From Micrococcales bacterium (lineage in GTDB: Bacteria > Actinomycetota > Actinomycetes > Actinomycetales > Cellulomonadaceae), in the NCBI GenBank assembly GCA_014763765.1, contig JACXUT010000004.1, positions 1-49,324 of the forward strand: a stretch of DNA of 49,324 nt, in the 5' to 3' direction. A program made the position numbers and the translations under genes. This document shows positions 44,316 to 49,324 of the stretch, in pieces. Below the pieces are notes generated by a model. The model was not told the DNA's origin. It did not search any database and saw only the letters and a list, made by a program, of their open reading frames with translations. Numbering within the stretch: the first letter of the stretch is position 1; each line of letters begins with the position of its first letter.

Positions 44316-45127
44316 TGCGAGGGACGAGCCGGGCGTCGCTGGTCGCCGCGGAGGGCCGGTTCGAGCCGGTGCTGCGTGAGGCCGGCGCCGAGGGGCGGCT
44401 GCTCGGCGAGCAGCTGTTCGCGCTGGTGGACGCGCTGGACTCGTCCGGCTCGCTGCGGCGCACCCTCACCGACCCGTCGGCCGCGGCGGACCGCAAGGCC
44501 GCCCTGGCCGCGCGGCTGCTCACCGGCGCCGACCCGCGCGTGGTCGAGGCCGCGCAGGGGCTGGTGCGGGCGCGCTGGTCCGCCGAGGAGGACCTGGCGG
44601 ACGCCGTCGAGCACCTGGCCTTCGCGGCCGTGCTCGCCTCGGCGGAGGCCGACGGCACGATCGAGCAGGTCCAGGAGGAGCTGTTCCGGCTCGGCCGGGC
44701 GCTCGCCGGCCAGCGCGAGGTGCGCCGGCTCCTGTACGAGGACTCGGTGCACGCCGAGGCCCGCGGGGAGCTCGTCGACCGCCTGCTGGGCGGGCAGGGC
44801 GCTCCCGCGACGCGGGTGCTGGCCCGCCGGGCGGCCGTCGCGCCGCGCGGCCGCCGGTACGTCGCCACGCTCGGGCACCTGACCGACCTCATCGCCGAGC
44901 GGCGCCGCCGCACGGTCGCGACGGTCGTCAGCGCGGCCGAGCTGGACGGCGGCCAGCAGCGCCGGCTCGCGGAGATCCTCGGACGGGCCTACGGCCGCGA
45001 GATGCAGGTGCAGGTCCAGGTGGACCCGCACGTCCTGGGCGGCCTGCGCGTGCAGGTCGGCCCCGAGGTGATCGACGCGACCGTGCTCGCACGGCTGGCG
45101 GACGCCCGACGACGACTGGCCAGCTGA
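44315..45127 (+). CDS. atpH: ATP synthase F1 subunit delta
   Basis: 270 residues, longer than E. coli delta (177), as is usual in Actinobacteria. N-terminal helical bundle, a long middle helical region, and the C-terminal family block ([52 protein letters not shown]). It links the b stalk to the alpha3beta3 head. ATG shares one base with the atpF stop. Confidence 0.95.
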
Positions 45128-45201
45128 CGGGCTCTGCGAGCCCGACCCGGAACCACGTGGGAGCGCACGCGGCGAGCGTGCGACACGACAGGAGAGATGC
45201 C

Positions 45202-46830
45202 ATGAGCGAGCTGCAGATCCGGCCGGAGGACATCCGCGCCGCGCTGGACAGCTTCGTCACGACGTACGAGCCCACCGGCGCCGCGTCCGAGGAGGTCGGC
45301 CGCGTCACCCTCGCCGGCGACGGGATCGCGCAGGTCGAGGGCCTGCCCGGCGCGATGGCCAACGAGCTGCTGCGCTTCGAGGACGGCACGCTGGGCCTGG
45401 CCCTGAACCTCGACGTCCGGGAGATCGGCGTCATCGTGCTCGGTGAGTTCACCGGCATCGAGGAGGGCCAGGAGGTCCGCCGGACCGGCGAGGTGCTGTC
45501 CGTGCCCGTCGGCGACGACTACCTGGGCCGGGTCGTGGACCCGCTCGGCCAGCCGATCGACGGCCTGGGCGAGATCGCCGCGGAGGGCCGCCGCGCCCTG
45601 GAGCTGCAGGCCCCGGGCGTCATGGCCCGCAAGTCCGTGCACGAGCCGCTGCAGACCGGCATCAAGGCGATCGACTCGATGATCCCGATCGGCCGCGGTC
45701 AGCGGCAGCTCGTCATCGGCGACCGCCAGACCGGCAAGACCGCGATCGCGATCGACACGATCATCAACCAGAAGGCCAACTGGGAGTCGGGCGACCCGAA
45801 CCAGCAGGTCCGCTGCATCTACGTCGCGATCGGCCAGAAGGGCTCGACGATCGCCGCGGTGCGCGGCGCGCTCGAGGAGGCCGGCGCGCTCGAGTACACG
45901 ACGATCGTCGCCGCCCCCGCGTCCGACCCGGCGGGCTTCAAGTACCTGGCGCCCTACACCGGCTCGGCCATCGGCCAGCACTGGATGTACGGCGGCAAGC
46001 ACGTCCTCATCGTGTTCGACGACCTGTCGAAGCAGGCCGAGGCGTACCGCGCCGTGTCCCTGCTGCTGCGCCGCCCGCCGGGCCGCGAGGCGTACCCCGG
46101 TGACGTGTTCTACCTGCACTCCCGCCTGCTGGAGCGCTGCGCGAAGCTCTCCGACGAGCTCGGCGGCGGCTCGATGACCGGTCTGCCGTTCATCGAGACC
46201 AAGGCGAACGACGTCTCGGCGTACATCCCGACGAACGTCATCTCCATCACCGACGGGCAGATCTTCCTGCAGTCGGACCTGTTCAACGCGGACCAGCGCC
46301 CGGCCGTCGACGTCGGCATCTCGGTGTCCCGCGTCGGCGGTGCCGCGCAGGTCAAGGCGATGAAGCAGGTCTCCGGCACGCTGAAGCTGGACCTGGCGCA
46401 GTTCCGGTCGCTCGAGGCGTTCGCGATGTTCGCCTCCGACCTGGACGCCGCGTCCCGCGCGCAGCTCACCCGGGGCGCCCGCCTCATGGAGCTGCTCAAG
46501 CAGCCGCAGTACTCGCCGTTCCCGGTCGAGGACCAGGTGGCGTCGATCTGGGCCGGCACCAAGGGCAAGCTCGACGACGTGCCGGTGCCGGACGTGCGCC
46601 GCTTCGAGTCCGAGCTGCTCGACCACCTGCGCCGCAACACCGACGTGCTGACCTCCATCGCGGAGACCGGCAAGCTCGGTGACGACCTGGAGGAGAAGCT
46701 CGCGGCCGCGGTCGACGAGTTCCGCCACGGGTTCCTCAAGGCCGACGGCACGCCGCTCGTCGGTGCCGAGGAGCCCGAGGAGGAGACCCCGGTCGAGCAG
46801 GAGCAGATCGTCCGCCAGAAGAAGGCCTGA
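45202..46830 (+). CDS. atpA: ATP synthase F1 subunit alpha
   Basis: 542 residues. Walker [10 protein letters not shown] near 173, [11 protein letters not shown] (alpha-type, with the regulatory nucleotide site), and an N-terminal beta-barrel. A charged C-terminal extension of ~25 residues ([17 protein letters not shown]) follows the conserved core. ATG 45202 has GGAGAG upstream. Confidence 0.98.
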   Translation: MSELQIRPEDIRAALDSFVTTYEPTGAASEEVGRVTLAGDGIAQVEGLPGAMANELLRFEDGTLGLALNLDVREIGVIVLGEFTGIEEGQEVRRTGEVLSVPVGDDYLGRVVDPLGQPIDGLGEIAAEGRRALELQAPGVMARKSVHEPLQTGIKAIDSMIPIGRGQRQLVIGDRQTGKTAIAIDTIINQKANWESGDPNQQVRCIYVAIGQKGSTIAAVRGALEEAGALEYTTIVAAPASDPAGFKYLAPYTGSAIGQHWMYGGKHVLIVFDDLSKQAEAYRAVSLLLRRPPGREAYPGDVFYLHSRLLERCAKLSDELGGGSMTGLPFIETKANDVSAYIPTNVISITDGQIFLQSDLFNADQRPAVDVGISVSRVGGAAQVKAMKQVSGTLKLDLAQFRSLEAFAMFASDLDAASRAQLTRGARLMELLKQPQYSPFPVEDQVASIWAGTKGKLDDVPVPDVRRFESELLDHLRRNTDVLTSIAETGKLGDDLEEKLAAAVDEFRHGFLKADGTPLVGAEEPEEETPVEQEQIVRQKKA

Positions 46831-46833
46831 CGC

Positions 46834-49286
<2,453 letters not shown>

Positions 49287-49324
49287 CCCAGGCGCCCGCC
49301 GCTCCACCCCGCCCTCGTCCCCAC

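Overview
This window is very GC-rich chromosomal DNA with strong G/C preference at third codon positions, many GTG starts, and many four-base ATGA/GTGA overlaps between neighbouring genes. The right half carries the order argS-lysA-hom-thrC-thrB-rho-rpmE-prfA-prmC-(threonylcarbamoyl-AMP synthase)-wecA-(AtpI-like)-atpBEFHAGD. That is the order known from Mycobacterium tuberculosis and other Actinobacteria. Together with a long Rho carrying a disordered insertion and leaderless-looking starts, this indicates an actinobacterium. A Cellulomonas-like member of the Micrococcales is my best guess, but that is inference.

Positions 1-16200 are mostly accessory. A membrane-anchored c-di-GMP phosphodiesterase (degenerate GGDEF, intact EAL) lies beside a translationally coupled pair, a UvrA-like tandem ABC protein and a small metallophosphoesterase. 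Next come a YcnI copper-associated pair and a 68-residue orphan. A MarR regulator is divergent from a two-gene redox operon whose second gene fuses a luciferase-like domain to a berberine-bridge-type FAD oxidase. Two tiny membrane peptides, a CPBP-type membrane protease, an acyltransferase-3 enzyme, and a coupled ArsR-SulP transporter operon follow.

Positions 16200-24950 hold a LacI-type regulator and a four-gene sugar ABC importer of the YtfQRT-YjfF (galactofuranose) type. Its promoter lies inside a pair of mirror-image 15-bp operators. Downstream is a small region of orphan genes with a decayed partial copy of yjfF, ending at a PH-domain gene and tRNA-Arg(CCG). A GntR regulator and a divergent CynX-type MFS permease follow.

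Positions 27050-49324 are core genome: arginyl-tRNA synthetase, lysine and threonine biosynthesis, Rho, ribosomal protein bL31, release factor 1 and its methyltransferase, tRNA t6A biosynthesis, the first lipid-linked sugar transferase, and the F-type ATP synthase operon. A family-4 glycosyltransferase gene is inserted on the opposite strand between rho and rpmE. atpB has no ATG, GTG or TTG at a plausible position and appears to start at CTG.

The least ordinary items are the luciferase-like/BBE fusion with its overlapping divergent promoters, the yjfF duplicate whose internal deletions are all multiples of three, the CTG start of atpB, the cysteine-free ArsR coupled to SulP, and the tandem micro-peptides. 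I found no CRISPR array, insertion sequence, prophage or replication origin. No gene-free stretch exceeds 300 bases except 22961-23376, which holds the yjfF pseudogene.
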